Counted from the first letter of the stretch, positions 32,732 through 40,506 are shown. The stretch: 64,000 bases of DNA from Oscillospiraceae bacterium (GCA_009784825.1 WQXO01000009.1:1-64000), one strand, 5' to 3'. Notes: generated by a model not told the origin, from the sequence alone. Program-made: numbers and translations.

Positions 32732-33910
32732 ATGAAAGTTATTAAATCCAACACCTATAATGTAGTAAATACAGAACCGTTTGATATACCCAAACCGCTT
32801 GAGTTTGAACTCTTGAGCGGAAACTCGCTTTTAGCCGCATACACAATTCAAGAGGACGGCAGAGTGGATTATAGCTTTAATCCGGGCAGTAAAGAGAGAA
32901 TTCTCACCAGTACAAGCCGTCCGCTTGATTTAAACGACATATACTTCCTGCTTTCCAGCAGGGTTTTCCCGGATAAAATGCCGTTCACACGTAACGAGCT
33001 TGACCGTTTTGGTATATACGAGTATAACCCTTATGAAATTGCACGGAAAACTCACGGGATTATGCCCGCTGACCGTTATTGGTTCCGTTTCTTCGGTGAG
33101 GACTTAAGCTTTAAGAAAGCCAGTGAGGATTTTAATTCATACTTCACTAAGCCTGTTCCGGCCCCTGCAACCGAAGCTGCCCCCCCACCCGCCGAATCTG
33201 TTGACGAAATGACCGAGCAGGAATTGCAAGCTATATTCAGCATTGACAGTCTGCTTAATCAAAAATCCCATGAGTTCACAAGCATAAACGACGTTAACAG
33301 TATATTACACGAGAATACCCTTGACATTGAATCTCTTGCCGCTAATATTGACGATACTCCGATTACCGAATCGGTATTCGTCGCCGCTTTGGATAAACCG
33401 GAAAGCTCGGTAATGACACCCGACCAAATTGCGGCACTCTTGAACAAAAGCAGTGAACCTGCTCCCGAACCGGCACTGCCGGATTCGCCGGCTCCGCCGA
33501 TTGCTGAACCCGTAAGCGATTCCGGAGGCGGAGGGAACATGTCCCCCGAGGCTATTGCGGCATTGTTATCGTCCGCTGGTGGCGGTGAACCCGAACCTAC
33601 TCCTGCACCCGCAGAAACTTCTTCGGGCGGGAATATGTCCCCCGAGGCTATTGCGGCATTGTTATCGTCCGCTGGTGGCGATGAACCCACTCCAGAACCC
33701 GAACCAATACCTGCACCCGCAGAGACTTCTTCGGGTGGGAACATGTCCCCCGAGGCTATTGCGGCATTATTGGCAGGTAATTCTTCAGAGCCTGAACCCA
33801 CTCCCGAACCGACACCTACTCCTGCACCCGCAGAAACTTCTTCGGGCGGGAACATGTCCCCCGAGGCTATTGCGGCGTTGTTGGCATCCGCAGGCGGCGG
33901 CGATGAATAA
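32732..33910 (+). CDS. protein with repeated FliM/FliN-like peptides
   Basis: 392 aa from the ATG at 32732 (GGGGAG upstream). The first ~145 residues form a folded domain of unknown family (RVFPDKMPFTRNELDRFGIYEYNPYEIARKTHGIMPADRYWFRFFGEDL). The rest is a Pro/Ala/Glu-rich linker with four copies of MSPEAIAALL (codons starting at 33539, 33635, 33743, 33854) and a variant MTPDQIAALL at 33413. The motif resembles the N-terminal LSQDEIDALL peptide of FliM/FliY, which binds CheY-P or other partners. A flagellin gene lies 0.8 kb downstream. Function unknown; a multivalent docking protein is a guess. Confidence 0.7.
   Translation: MKVIKSNTYNVVNTEPFDIPKPLEFELLSGNSLLAAYTIQEDGRVDYSFNPGSKERILTSTSRPLDLNDIYFLLSSRVFPDKMPFTRNELDRFGIYEYNPYEIARKTHGIMPADRYWFRFFGEDLSFKKASEDFNSYFTKPVPAPATEAAPPPAESVDEMTEQELQAIFSIDSLLNQKSHEFTSINDVNSILHENTLDIESLAANIDDTPITESVFVAALDKPESSVMTPDQIAALLNKSSEPAPEPALPDSPAPPIAEPVSDSGGGGNMSPEAIAALLSSAGGGEPEPTPAPAETSSGGNMSPEAIAALLSSAGGDEPTPEPEPIPAPAETSSGGNMSPEAIAALLAGNSSEPEPTPEPTPTPAPAETSSGGNMSPEAIAALLASAGGGDE
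33539..33886. repeat. coding tandem repeats of 96-111 bp
   Basis: Four imperfect copies beginning ATGTCCCCCGAGGCTATTGC at 33539, 33635, 33743 and 33854, separated by Pro/Glu/Thr-coding stretches of variable length (spacings 96, 108 and 111 bp, all multiples of three). Confidence 0.85.
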
Positions 33911-34751
33911 ACCCGTCATGACTAAAACTAAAAAGCGGCTCCTGTTTATATGGAGTCCGCTTTTCTTGTTGTATATCCTCTCACTGATTACCGGATTTAT
34001 GCTGCAAACCACAACATACGAGATATATTCAGATAAAATTGATGATGAAATCCGCATTGTTCTGATTACTGACCTGCACAACACCGTATTCGGGAAGAAC
34101 CAGAAACAGCTTATAGGAAGAATAAAAGACAGTAACCCCGATTTAATCCTGTTAGCGGGAGATATATTCCACGATTATGGCTCACGTGACGGGGCTCATA
34201 TGCTTATGGAGGGGATACAAGGACTTGCACCCGCTTACTTTGTGACCGGAAATCACGATTTATCTAATCGGGAAATCAGTCTTATTTTAAATGAAGTAAC
34301 CTCCTATGGAATAACAATCCTGTCTGACAGCTTCGAGGAAATCGAAATAAAAGGGAACAGAATTATCGTTGCGGGGATTGATGACCCTGTTAAAGGGTAT
34401 AACCATAAAATAGAAATGCAGAGGGCTTTCGGGGAATTACATGAAAAAGGCGGGTACAAGATACTTCTCGCACACCGCCCTGAGGACATTAATTATTACA
34501 CCGAACACCCGTTCGACTTAGTAGTATCGGGACACGCACACGGCGGGCAGGTTTTCGTGCCGTTCATTAATCGGGGATTGTACGTTCCGCACCAAGGAAT
34601 CTTAGCCGAATACGCAGGCGGACTTTATGAACACGGCACACTCACGCATATTGTCAGTCGGGGACTTTCGATAAAACACCCGTCACCGATTATTCCGAGG
34701 GTTAATAACCGCCCGGAATTAGTAGTAATTTCGGTTAAATCCGCGAATTAA
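33903..34751 (+). CDS. membrane-anchored metallophosphoesterase (YkuE/YaeI-like)
   Basis: 282 aa. N-terminal membrane helix (about 13-33), then the calcineurin-like metal motifs D-x-H in ITDLHNTVFG, GD in LLAGDIF, GNHD in VTGNHDLS, and HRPED plus GHAHGGQ. Relatives of this size act on lipid or nucleotide phosphates at the membrane. ATG overlaps the preceding stop (ATGAATAA), indicating translational coupling with the repeat protein. A longer frame extends upstream through the repeats but carries no conserved sequence. The 3' end overlaps convergent flagellin by 17 bp. Confidence 0.88.
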   Translation: MNKPVMTKTKKRLLFIWSPLFLLYILSLITGFMLQTTTYEIYSDKIDDEIRIVLITDLHNTVFGKNQKQLIGRIKDSNPDLILLAGDIFHDYGSRDGAHMLMEGIQGLAPAYFVTGNHDLSNREISLILNEVTSYGITILSDSFEEIEIKGNRIIVAGIDDPVKGYNHKIEMQRAFGELHEKGGYKILLAHRPEDINYYTEHPFDLVVSGHAHGGQVFVPFINRGLYVPHQGILAEYAGGLYEHGTLTHIVSRGLSIKHPSPIIPRVNNRPELVVISVKSAN

Positions 34752-35580
34752 ACGGAACAGCGGCTTGCTGTAACAGACTCAACATTCCCTGCGGCTCACG
34801 AATTTGGTGTGCCAGCATGGCGATTGCAGTTTGTTTAAGTACGCTGTTTTTTGTATAGTTTATCATTTCCTCCGCCATATCTGCATCGGAAATCCTCGAT
34901 AATGCAGCAATCTGGTTTTCATTAGAGGTCATAAGACTGTTAACTGTATGCTCGAGCCGGTTTTGAGTTGCACCTAATGACGCCCTCTGCCCTGATACAA
35001 GGCTTATTGCACTGTCGGACATTCCGATTGAGCTTAACGCACCGTTAACGGTACTTACATTAAACCCACGCAGTCCGATTGAATTAGCGTTCATGGAGTT
35101 AATATTAATCGACAACCTCTGCTCGCTTGCATTATTTGCACCGATTTGCAGGTTAAAGCTGTTGTTACCGGAAAGTGAACCGTCAAGCAGTTTAATCCCG
35201 TTATAATTAGTTGTAGAGGAAATCCTGTTAATTTCGGACATTAACTGGTCAATTTCAAGCTGCATGAACCCACGCTCGGTATCACCGAAAATCCCGTTAG
35301 CCGATTGAATAGAGAGCTCCTTCATTCGTGAAACCATGGCATTTGTATTCCCTAATGCCCCGTCTGCGATTTGGATTAGGCTTATACCGCTTGTCGCATT
35401 ACGGATTGCTTGATTTGTTCCGCCGATTTGCGATTGCATTTTCATGGCAATGGCAAGGGCAGACGCATCATCAGCCGCACTGTTAAGCCGTGTTCCCGAC
35501 GCAATACTCGATGACGAGCTTTTCATTTGGCTGTTGGCAGTGTTCAATTTATTTATTGTTCCCATTGCATTAATGTTCAT
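34735..35580 (-). CDS. hag: flagellin
   Basis: 281 aa: conserved N-terminal helix region (MNINAMGTINKLN, SGTRLNSAADDASALAIAMKMQSQI, IRNATSGISLIQIADGAL, MKELSIQSANG) and C-terminal region (LGATQNRLEHTVNSLMTSNENQIAALSRISDADMAEE, LAHQIREPQGMLSLL) with a short central domain, like minimal Gram-positive flagellins. Normally the protein ends soon after the LL; here about 11 further residues (QQAAVPFNSRI) follow, partly encoded in the overlap with the convergent metallophosphoesterase gene. No other structural flagellar genes lie in the window. RBS GGAGGTGG. Confidence 0.93.
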   Translation of the reverse strand: MNINAMGTINKLNTANSQMKSSSSSIASGTRLNSAADDASALAIAMKMQSQIGGTNQAIRNATSGISLIQIADGALGNTNAMVSRMKELSIQSANGIFGDTERGFMQLEIDQLMSEINRISSTTNYNGIKLLDGSLSGNNSFNLQIGANNASEQRLSININSMNANSIGLRGFNVSTVNGALSSIGMSDSAISLVSGQRASLGATQNRLEHTVNSLMTSNENQIAALSRISDADMAEEMINYTKNSVLKQTAIAMLAHQIREPQGMLSLLQQAAVPFNSRI

Positions 35581-35622
35581 AATTCCACCTCCGCATATAC
35601 TTATTTGACATTATACCACATT

Positions 35623-36240
35623 TTATTGATAATTGCAAGTGTTTTTCAAAATACATTTCTCGCAATCGGGGTTTCGGGCTTTGCAGGTGCTTCTGCCGTG
35701 TAAAACGAGTCTGTGACAGAACATGAGGCTTTCCTCGGCAGGGATTGATTTAACGAGAACTCGCTCTACAATCAGCGGATTAGTCGACTTGGGATTGATT
35801 AATCCCAATCGGTTAGATAAGCGGATTACATGAGTGTCGGTGACGATTGCGGGTTTATTGTACAATTCACCAAGTATTAAATTAGCTGTTTTTCTGCCCA
35901 CGCCGGGTAATTCTAATAATTCGGGCATGTTATCGGGGACTATGCAGTTATGCTTTTCTTGTAAGATTTTGCACATGTTCACAATATCTGCCGCTTTTGT
36001 TTTATATAACCCGCACGATTTTACAATTCGCTCAATATCCGAAACATCTGCGTTTGCGAAAGCTTTTATATCAGTATATTCCGCAAACAAAGCGGGCGTT
36101 ACCGTGTTCACCCGCTTGTCGGTGCATTGTGCGGAAAGGCGGGCGGCGATTAACAGCTCGTGCGGTGCATTGTAAAATAGCATACATTTCGGGTCGGGGT
36201 ATTCTTTTTTCAAAAGTTTAATGATTTTATTAACTTTCAT
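35623..36240 (-). CDS. nth: endonuclease III
   Basis: 205 aa from the ATG at 36240; the longer open frame upstream overlaps queH and is not conserved. Helix-hairpin-helix LPGVGRKTANLIL, catalytic Lys in GRKT, catalytic Asp in TDTHVIRLSNRLG, and the 4Fe-4S cluster C-x6-C-x2-C-x5-C in CKARNPDCEKCILKNTC. Excises oxidised pyrimidines and cleaves AP sites. Overlaps queH by 11 bp. Confidence 0.95.
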   Translation of the reverse strand: MKVNKIIKLLKKEYPDPKCMLFYNAPHELLIAARLSAQCTDKRVNTVTPALFAEYTDIKAFANADVSDIERIVKSCGLYKTKAADIVNMCKILQEKHNCIVPDNMPELLELPGVGRKTANLILGELYNKPAIVTDTHVIRLSNRLGLINPKSTNPLIVERVLVKSIPAEESLMFCHRLVLHGRSTCKARNPDCEKCILKNTCNYQ

Positions 36241-36706
36241 GCTTGCACCCACAATAGTTCTGGCGATACAGGTTATGCTTTTTCGATAATTCGATTGAAC
36301 GCAGATACCCGTTCTTTTTCTTGAAATCGGCTTGCAGTCCCTTATCATATTCGGATATAATCGAGTTAATCTCATTTGCGTTCTTATGGGGGGAAACTGT
36401 TAATGTAGTCGTGAAAAGGTCAAAACCCCCTGCCCTTTTTGCAGTTTCAGAAAGTCTGTGAGCTACACAGTCACGGCAGTTATCGAATTTTTGTGGGGTA
36501 TATTCACCCACGATTAACTCAATATCGGGGTATATATCCCCCACGTATCGCCCAAGCTCACTTAACCGCTTAATATGCTCCTCCTCGGGGACGATATTCG
36601 GGTTATACCAGAACAGCGTTATTTCATAATCCGGTATAAGCCGCTCGATTACAGCGGTACTGCAGGGGGCACAGCAGGCATGAAGTAAAAGTCTTTTTTT
36701 ATTCAT
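36230..36706 (-). CDS. queH: epoxyqueuosine reductase QueH
   Basis: 158 aa; final step of queuosine synthesis in organisms lacking QueG. Cys motifs: HACCAPC at 9-15, CRDC near 83, and YRQNYCGC near the C-terminus; FTTTLTVSPHKNANEIN and DFKKKNGYLRSIELSK match the family. It is shorter than many QueH (about 180-210 aa), mainly before the CRDC motif. Overlaps both neighbours by 8-11 bp. Confidence 0.92.
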   Translation of the reverse strand: MNKKRLLLHACCAPCSTAVIERLIPDYEITLFWYNPNIVPEEEHIKRLSELGRYVGDIYPDIELIVGEYTPQKFDNCRDCVAHRLSETAKRAGGFDLFTTTLTVSPHKNANEINSIISEYDKGLQADFKKKNGYLRSIELSKKHNLYRQNYCGCKHES

Positions 36707-37136
36707 TTAATGTCAGCTTCCCCACTATTTCAAATGTATTCCCTTTTTGCCACAGATACGTGCACATGCTGATTAACCAGCCCTCCCCCGGTTCAAGCAT
36801 AAACTCAACGGGGTCTCCCTTCGGTAATCCGCACCCTGCCACAAGCGTAACAATCGCTTCTTCGTCGGTTATTATTGCGGCTTTTGTAATACCGGAACGG
36901 GTAAGGTCACTAAACAGCAGGTTTAAGGCACAAACGCACCTTAAAGCGAATTGTTCATCTGTTTCGGCAGGGTCACGCTCACGAAAGTCCATTGCAGTGT
37001 GAAGGGTATGCTTCGGGTAGAACGATTGAGCCGCAATTGTACAGGCGATATTCGGGGAAACATAGACCTTTCCTACGTTTGGATAAGGCAGTGAGTTCTC
37101 CCCGTGGCGGATTAAATAAATCTCGTAATTTTTCAT
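36699..37136 (-). CDS. degenerate histidine-phosphatase-like protein
   Basis: 145 aa starting with IYLIRHGEN, the phosphohistidine motif of the histidine phosphatase (phosphoglycerate mutase) superfamily. The expected VSPNIACTIAAQ segment (like SSPLxRAxQTA) and an acidic FRERD follow, but the usual GxxDxPL region is missing and the second catalytic His (normally in a VxHGG strand) is replaced by AIITDEEAI. It may be a pseudo-enzyme or have a shifted active site. Overlaps queH by 8 bp and is probably the first gene of an operon with queH and nth. Confidence 0.65.
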   Translation of the reverse strand: MKNYEIYLIRHGENSLPYPNVGKVYVSPNIACTIAAQSFYPKHTLHTAMDFRERDPAETDEQFALRCVCALNLLFSDLTRSGITKAAIITDEEAIVTLVAGCGLPKGDPVEFMLEPGEGWLISMCTYLWQKGNTFEIVGKLTLNE

Positions 37137-37151
37137 GAAAGCACCATTCCG

Positions 37152-37166
37152 TATACTAATAGTATA
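37152..37166. promoter_or_regulatory. inverted repeat, candidate operator
   Basis: TATACT-AAT-AGTATA in the divergent region between the histidine-phosphatase-like gene and the XRE gene; a plausible binding site for the XRE protein, overlapping the minus-strand promoter region. Confidence 0.45.
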
Positions 37167-37198
37167 AATAATATGTATAAATTTGTCGATTTTGCCGA

Positions 37199-37227
37199 TT
37201 TACATTATGCGGAGAATCCTATATAAT
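37199..37227 (+). promoter_or_regulatory. sigma-A promoter of XRE gene
   Basis: TTTACA at 37199-37204, 17-bp spacer, TATAAT at 37222-37227, 32 bp before the start codon. Confidence 0.75.
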
Positions 37228-37259
37228 ATAATGTACACGACATTTATTGAGGATTTAAC

Positions 37260-37934
37260 ATGAACAATGATTTTCCGCGGATTCTCTCACTTTTAAGAAA
37301 AGAACGCAAGCTCAGCCAGAAGCAGGTCGCACATGACCTTAGTGTGGCACAGGCTTTGCTTTCCCATTATGAAAACGGTAAGCGTGAGTGCGGGTTGGAT
37401 TTTTTAATCAGAGCGGCAGACTATTACAGTGTTTCTACCGATTATTTATTGGGGCGTTCCGCAGTCAGTGCGGGTACGTTCATAACGGAGAACGACATTC
37501 CCGATGCCGAGATTATCCAAAAGGCGGGGAGCGGAACTGAAAATATATCTGCACAGTTATCGAAAAAGCTGATAATCAGCGGGATTGAAGTGGTTTATTC
37601 CTTGCTTGCTAAGTTCAAGAACAGTAAACTAACGGCAAGCATTTCCGAATTCCTCACACTGTCGGTGTATAGCTGCTTCCGCTTAACCTATCGTGCCAAT
37701 TCCAAAAATGATGCCAACATATTCGGGATAAAGGAAGAATTGGCGTTGAGGAGTGCGTTGGCGGGTCGCAGTATATCCGAGGGGAATGCGATTATTGCCG
37801 CTGACGAAACCGGTGACGACAGCCTACCCGTTATAACCACCGCAACCCTTGAAGCAGATTATAACCGCCAAGCAACAGCGTTATTGAGTTTAATAAAGAG
37901 CAGTGAAAACCAACTCAAGAAAATTAATAATTAA
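37260..37934 (+). CDS. XRE-family transcriptional regulator
   Basis: 224 aa. N-terminal Cro/CI helix-turn-helix (ILSLLRKERKLSQKQVAHDLSVAQALLSHYENGKRECGLDFLIRAADYYSVSTDYLLG, residues 7-65) followed by a helical C-terminal domain of unknown type. Its last three codons and stop are supplied by the first heptamer units of the array at 37922. Regulatory targets are unknown; the inverted repeat at 37152-37166 suggests it acts on its own divergent region. Confidence 0.85.
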   Translation: MNNDFPRILSLLRKERKLSQKQVAHDLSVAQALLSHYENGKRECGLDFLIRAADYYSVSTDYLLGRSAVSAGTFITENDIPDAEIIQKAGSGTENISAQLSKKLIISGIEVVYSLLAKFKNSKLTASISEFLTLSVYSCFRLTYRANSKNDANIFGIKEELALRSALAGRSISEGNAIIAADETGDDSLPVITTATLEADYNRQATALLSLIKSSENQLKKINN

Positions 37935-37956
37935 TAATTAATAATGTATAATTATT
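37922..37956. repeat. heptamer array, left arm of a palindromic element
   Basis: Units AATTAAT x3, AATGTAT, AATTATT. The first 24 bp are repeated in inverted orientation in the array at 37993-38020. Confidence 0.8.
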
Positions 37957-37964
37957 TAAAATCC

Positions 37965-37980
37965 GCCGCCGAAAGGCGGC
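37965..37980. terminator. GC hairpin with GAAA tetraloop
   Basis: GCCGCC-GAAA-GGCGGC at the centre of the inverted heptamer arrays, between the convergent XRE and flippase genes; likely functions as a bidirectional terminator, with AT-rich arms on both sides. Confidence 0.75.
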
Positions 37981-37992
37981 ACAATCATTTTT

Positions 37993-38020
37993 AATTATTA
38001 ATTATTAATTATTAATTGAT
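37993..38020. repeat. heptamer array, right arm of a palindromic element
   Basis: Units AATTATT x3, AATTGAT, ending exactly at the stop codon of the convergent flippase gene. Confidence 0.8.
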
Positions 38021-39421
38021 TTACTCCCGTTTTTTTCTTATTAATTCTATTGCGGCAATTCCCGAGCGGAAGTTTAAAATCGCCACTGCCAAGAATAACA
38101 CGGACAGACTTATATAATAGAACATCATATTTTCAACAAGCATTACAATCAAGCACATACCGACAAGAATAATAATATTTATTATCATTTTGGGCAGTTT
38201 CAAGTCCATTAATACGATTTTACGGGTATCAATCGCCCGAATTATGAATATAACCAAGAAGCTGACAAGTGTTGCCAACGCCGCTCCCTGAAGTCCCCAG
38301 AACGAAATAAGCAGCAGGTTTAACCCGATGTTTATGCTTGCACCGCTGAACACCGTTACCATTGAACGAACAGACTTGCGTGAAGCGACATACACGCTTC
38401 CCATAAACGTCGAAAAACAGGTGAATACTACTGAAATAATAAGCAGGGGCGAGTATTTATAAACCCCCTCGAACTCGTTGGCGGTCATAATATCGAGTAA
38501 GGGTTTGATGAACAGTAGCATTCCCGCCGCAATCACATAAACCGTTGACTGGAATATGTTAAATACGTTTGAGTAAAACCGTGCAATTGTACGGGAATTT
38601 TTTTCGGTGATTGCAGACATGTTCCACGCTTGTGAGAAAATCCCCGATATTAGTGCAATGGCGTTTGGTAAGCGATACGCCGCTTTATACATTCCGTTAT
38701 AGTCAACGCCGAGCATGGACGTTATGAAAAAGCTGTCAGACACGTTAGTTATCCACCACATCGCCGTAGTGGGAATAAGCGGTATACAAAAGCGGTACAT
38801 CGAACGCCGCAGTCGTTTGTCTAACCCGAAAATTCGGAAATACTTATGCAGCTTCGCCGTATAAAACAAGAATATTATCGAAAATGCGTCGGCGAGAACT
38901 ACCGATAATATATAACCCGTCACTCCCATGTTAAAGACGAGCATGAATATGAGGTTGAAAATTATATTAACTGCGGTGGTCAGTATCCCGTCAATCGCAA
39001 AAAGGCGGACATAACCCGCACTCCTCACGAACAAAGCACAGCAGCTTTTTATGCTTCCGGTGAATACGTATATGTAAATCAGGAAAACATATTCGTATAG
39101 AAAGTTGATTAATCCGATTGCGGGGGCAACCGTTGCGAAGAATAACACACCGATTATTGTAGTAAGCAGTCCTATTGAAAAAACCTGCGATTTGTCATAT
39201 TTATTGTCTATTCCGAAGCGGATAATCGACTCGCCGATTGACAGCGTCATAAACGCCATAATAAGGACAGAGGCATCAACAATATTAGCAACCGCACCAT
39301 AACCGTCTTTGCCCAGCATTCCTGTGTAGAACCTCATCATTATATAGACGAGGAACTTCGAGCTGAACTGACCTATGGCGAGGATTACCGTATTCGATGC
39401 AAGCCGTTTATATCTGTCCAT
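38021..39421 (-). CDS. Wzx-like oligosaccharide flippase (MOP superfamily)
   Basis: 466-aa membrane protein with about 12-14 helices. Opening MDRYKRLASNTVILAIGQFSSKFLVYIMMRFYTGMLG and RFCIPLIPTTAMWWITNVSDSFFITSMLG are characteristic of polysaccharide flippases exporting lipid-linked repeat units for capsule or exopolysaccharide. No glycosyltransferases are adjacent, so its substrate cannot be inferred. Confidence 0.88.
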   Translation of the reverse strand: MDRYKRLASNTVILAIGQFSSKFLVYIMMRFYTGMLGKDGYGAVANIVDASVLIMAFMTLSIGESIIRFGIDNKYDKSQVFSIGLLTTIIGVLFFATVAPAIGLINFLYEYVFLIYIYVFTGSIKSCCALFVRSAGYVRLFAIDGILTTAVNIIFNLIFMLVFNMGVTGYILSVVLADAFSIIFLFYTAKLHKYFRIFGLDKRLRRSMYRFCIPLIPTTAMWWITNVSDSFFITSMLGVDYNGMYKAAYRLPNAIALISGIFSQAWNMSAITEKNSRTIARFYSNVFNIFQSTVYVIAAGMLLFIKPLLDIMTANEFEGVYKYSPLLIISVVFTCFSTFMGSVYVASRKSVRSMVTVFSGASINIGLNLLLISFWGLQGAALATLVSFLVIFIIRAIDTRKIVLMDLKLPKMIINIIILVGMCLIVMLVENMMFYYISLSVLFLAVAILNFRSGIAAIELIRKKRE

Positions 39422-39438
39422 TTTTTTCCTTTAAGAAT

Positions 39439-39468
39439 TTTACGATAATATGCGGGAATAATTATAAT
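39439..39468 (+). promoter_or_regulatory. possible sigma-A promoter
   Basis: TTTACG at 39439-39444, 18-bp spacer, TATAAT at 39463-39468, before the 50-aa membrane peptide gene. Confidence 0.5.
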
Positions 39469-39472
39469 GTAG

Positions 39473-39491
39473 GGGTGACCTGCGGTCGCCC
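39473..39491. other. leader hairpin
   Basis: GGGTGACC-TGC-GGTCGCCC: 8-bp stem with a three-base loop in the 5' leader of the 50-aa gene. The AGGGGTGACC/GGTCGCCC type sequence resembles short palindromic repeats in related genomes, but only one copy is in this window. Confidence 0.5.
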
Positions 39492-39513
39492 GCAATCGAA
39501 GGAGATGTTTATT

Positions 39514-39666
39514 ATGACTAATATATTTACCAAAACCGTAATGTTTATCGGCGGTCTTGCAATTATCGCCGCTTCTGCGGATATAATCGCAACCTCTATA
39601 TCCTCAAGCTATCGCCGAAAAGGTTCAACAGTGCGGCAGACTCGTCACTCAAAATCCCACTTCTGA
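39514..39666 (+). CDS. 50-aa single-pass membrane peptide
   Basis: MTNIFTKTVMFIGGLAIIAASADIIATSI... one membrane helix at about 7-28, then a basic Ser/Arg/Lys/His-rich tail. GAAGGAG lies 9 nt before the ATG. Its last 71 bp overlap the convergent tadA gene, so the tail composition may be dictated by tadA. It might be a genuine micro-protein; no family recognised. Confidence 0.55.
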   Translation: MTNIFTKTVMFIGGLAIIAASADIIATSISSSYRRKGSTVRQTRHSKSHF

Positions 39667-40048
39667 CCATCGGCTTATACCCGAACGGAAAGTCATACAC
39701 ATTTGTTACAGAAGCCAATGCACCGGTTTTCTCGGCGAATGCACCGTAAACTATTCGTTTAAGCTGTGCCTGCATAATCGCACCTGCACACATTAAGCAG
39801 GGTTCTAAAGTCACGTACATCGTGCATGTATCAAGCCGTCGATTTTTTAAGAAATCTGCGGCTTTTTCAATTGCTGTGATTTCTGCATGGGCAATCGGCG
39901 AATTAAGCTCCTCCCGCCGGTTATACGCTTGTGCAATAATTTCGCCGTTTTCGTCAACAATTATCGCACCAATCGGAGCTTCACCGAGGGAGAGTGCTTT
40001 TTCTGCTAAGGACAACGCTTTCAGCATATATTCTTCATCTAAAAGCAT
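39596..40048 (-). CDS. tadA: tRNA-specific adenosine deaminase
   Basis: 150 aa from the ATG at 40048 (GGAG upstream). Cytidine-deaminase fold with HAEITAIE (zinc His and catalytic Glu) and PCLMCAGAI (zinc Cys pair); AYNRREELNSPIAHAE is TadA-like. Converts A34 to inosine in tRNA-Arg(ACG). The upstream 18 in-frame codons overlap the XRE gene and are not conserved. Confidence 0.95.
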   Translation of the reverse strand: MLLDEEYMLKALSLAEKALSLGEAPIGAIIVDENGEIIAQAYNRREELNSPIAHAEITAIEKAADFLKNRRLDTCTMYVTLEPCLMCAGAIMQAQLKRIVYGAFAEKTGALASVTNVYDFPFGYKPMVRSGILSDESAALLNLFGDSLRI

Positions 40049-40053
40049 AGTAT

Positions 40054-40446
40054 TTACTCCGCTTCTTTCGACTTTGATTTGAAATAAGCCTCGGTTATAC
40101 ATGAATATAACGCCTGCTTGTCCGCCTCTTTCAACTCACTTGAGAACACCTCACGAGCCTCCTCAAGAAGTGCCAGCCCTCTGTTAACGGCAACATCTCC
40201 CGAAGTCGCATTAAACACATAACGCTCCTCACTGTCTAATATCAGCTTTTGCTTTTCGTTTTTGAGGAATTCCGGTGTGGTATCAAGGAGATTAGCCATC
40301 TTCGCAAGAATTGCCCTGCGAGGATTCCTCCCGCCGGATATGTAGTTAGCGAGGGCACGATATGTAATCCCCACACTTGTTGCGAAGTCGGTCTTAGTAA
40401 CGCCTTTTCTGCGGATTAAGATTTCTAATTTTTCCGGTAATGTCAT
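40054..40446 (-). CDS. XRE-family regulator
   Basis: 130 aa: Cro/CI helix-turn-helix at about 5-60 (LEILIRRKGVTKTDFATSVGITYRALANYISGGRNPRRAILAKMANLL) and a helical C-terminus. Lies 5 bp before tadA, so the two are cotranscribed. Its promoter has consensus hexamers and contains a 13-bp palindrome in the spacer, a likely autoregulatory operator. Confidence 0.85.
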   Translation of the reverse strand: MTLPEKLEILIRRKGVTKTDFATSVGITYRALANYISGGRNPRRAILAKMANLLDTTPEFLKNEKQKLILDSEERYVFNATSGDVAVNRGLALLEEAREVFSSELKEADKQALYSCITEAYFKSKSKEAE

Positions 40447-40477
40447 TTTTATTATACCCCCAATTCATTCTCATTAC

Positions 40478-40506
40478 ATTATAACTGTGAACATTTGAAA
40501 TGTCAA
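40478..40506 (-). promoter_or_regulatory. perfect-consensus sigma-A promoter with operator in spacer
   Basis: Minus strand TTGACA (40506-40501), 17-bp spacer, TATAAT (40483-40478). The spacer and -35 contain the palindrome ACATTTGAAATGT (40491-40503), well placed for repression by the XRE protein it drives. Confidence 0.8.

Noticed and set aside
33555-33902. Long plus-strand frame upstream of the metallophosphoesterase, in frame with it
   Set aside because: It is the second reading of the Pro/Ala/Glu repeat region; composition (Arg/His/Pro/Leu) is a by-product of repeats and there is no ribosome-binding site. The enzyme starts at 33903.
37922-38020. Possible CRISPR-like array
   Set aside because: Repeats are 7 bp, contiguous and without spacers; no cas genes in the window.
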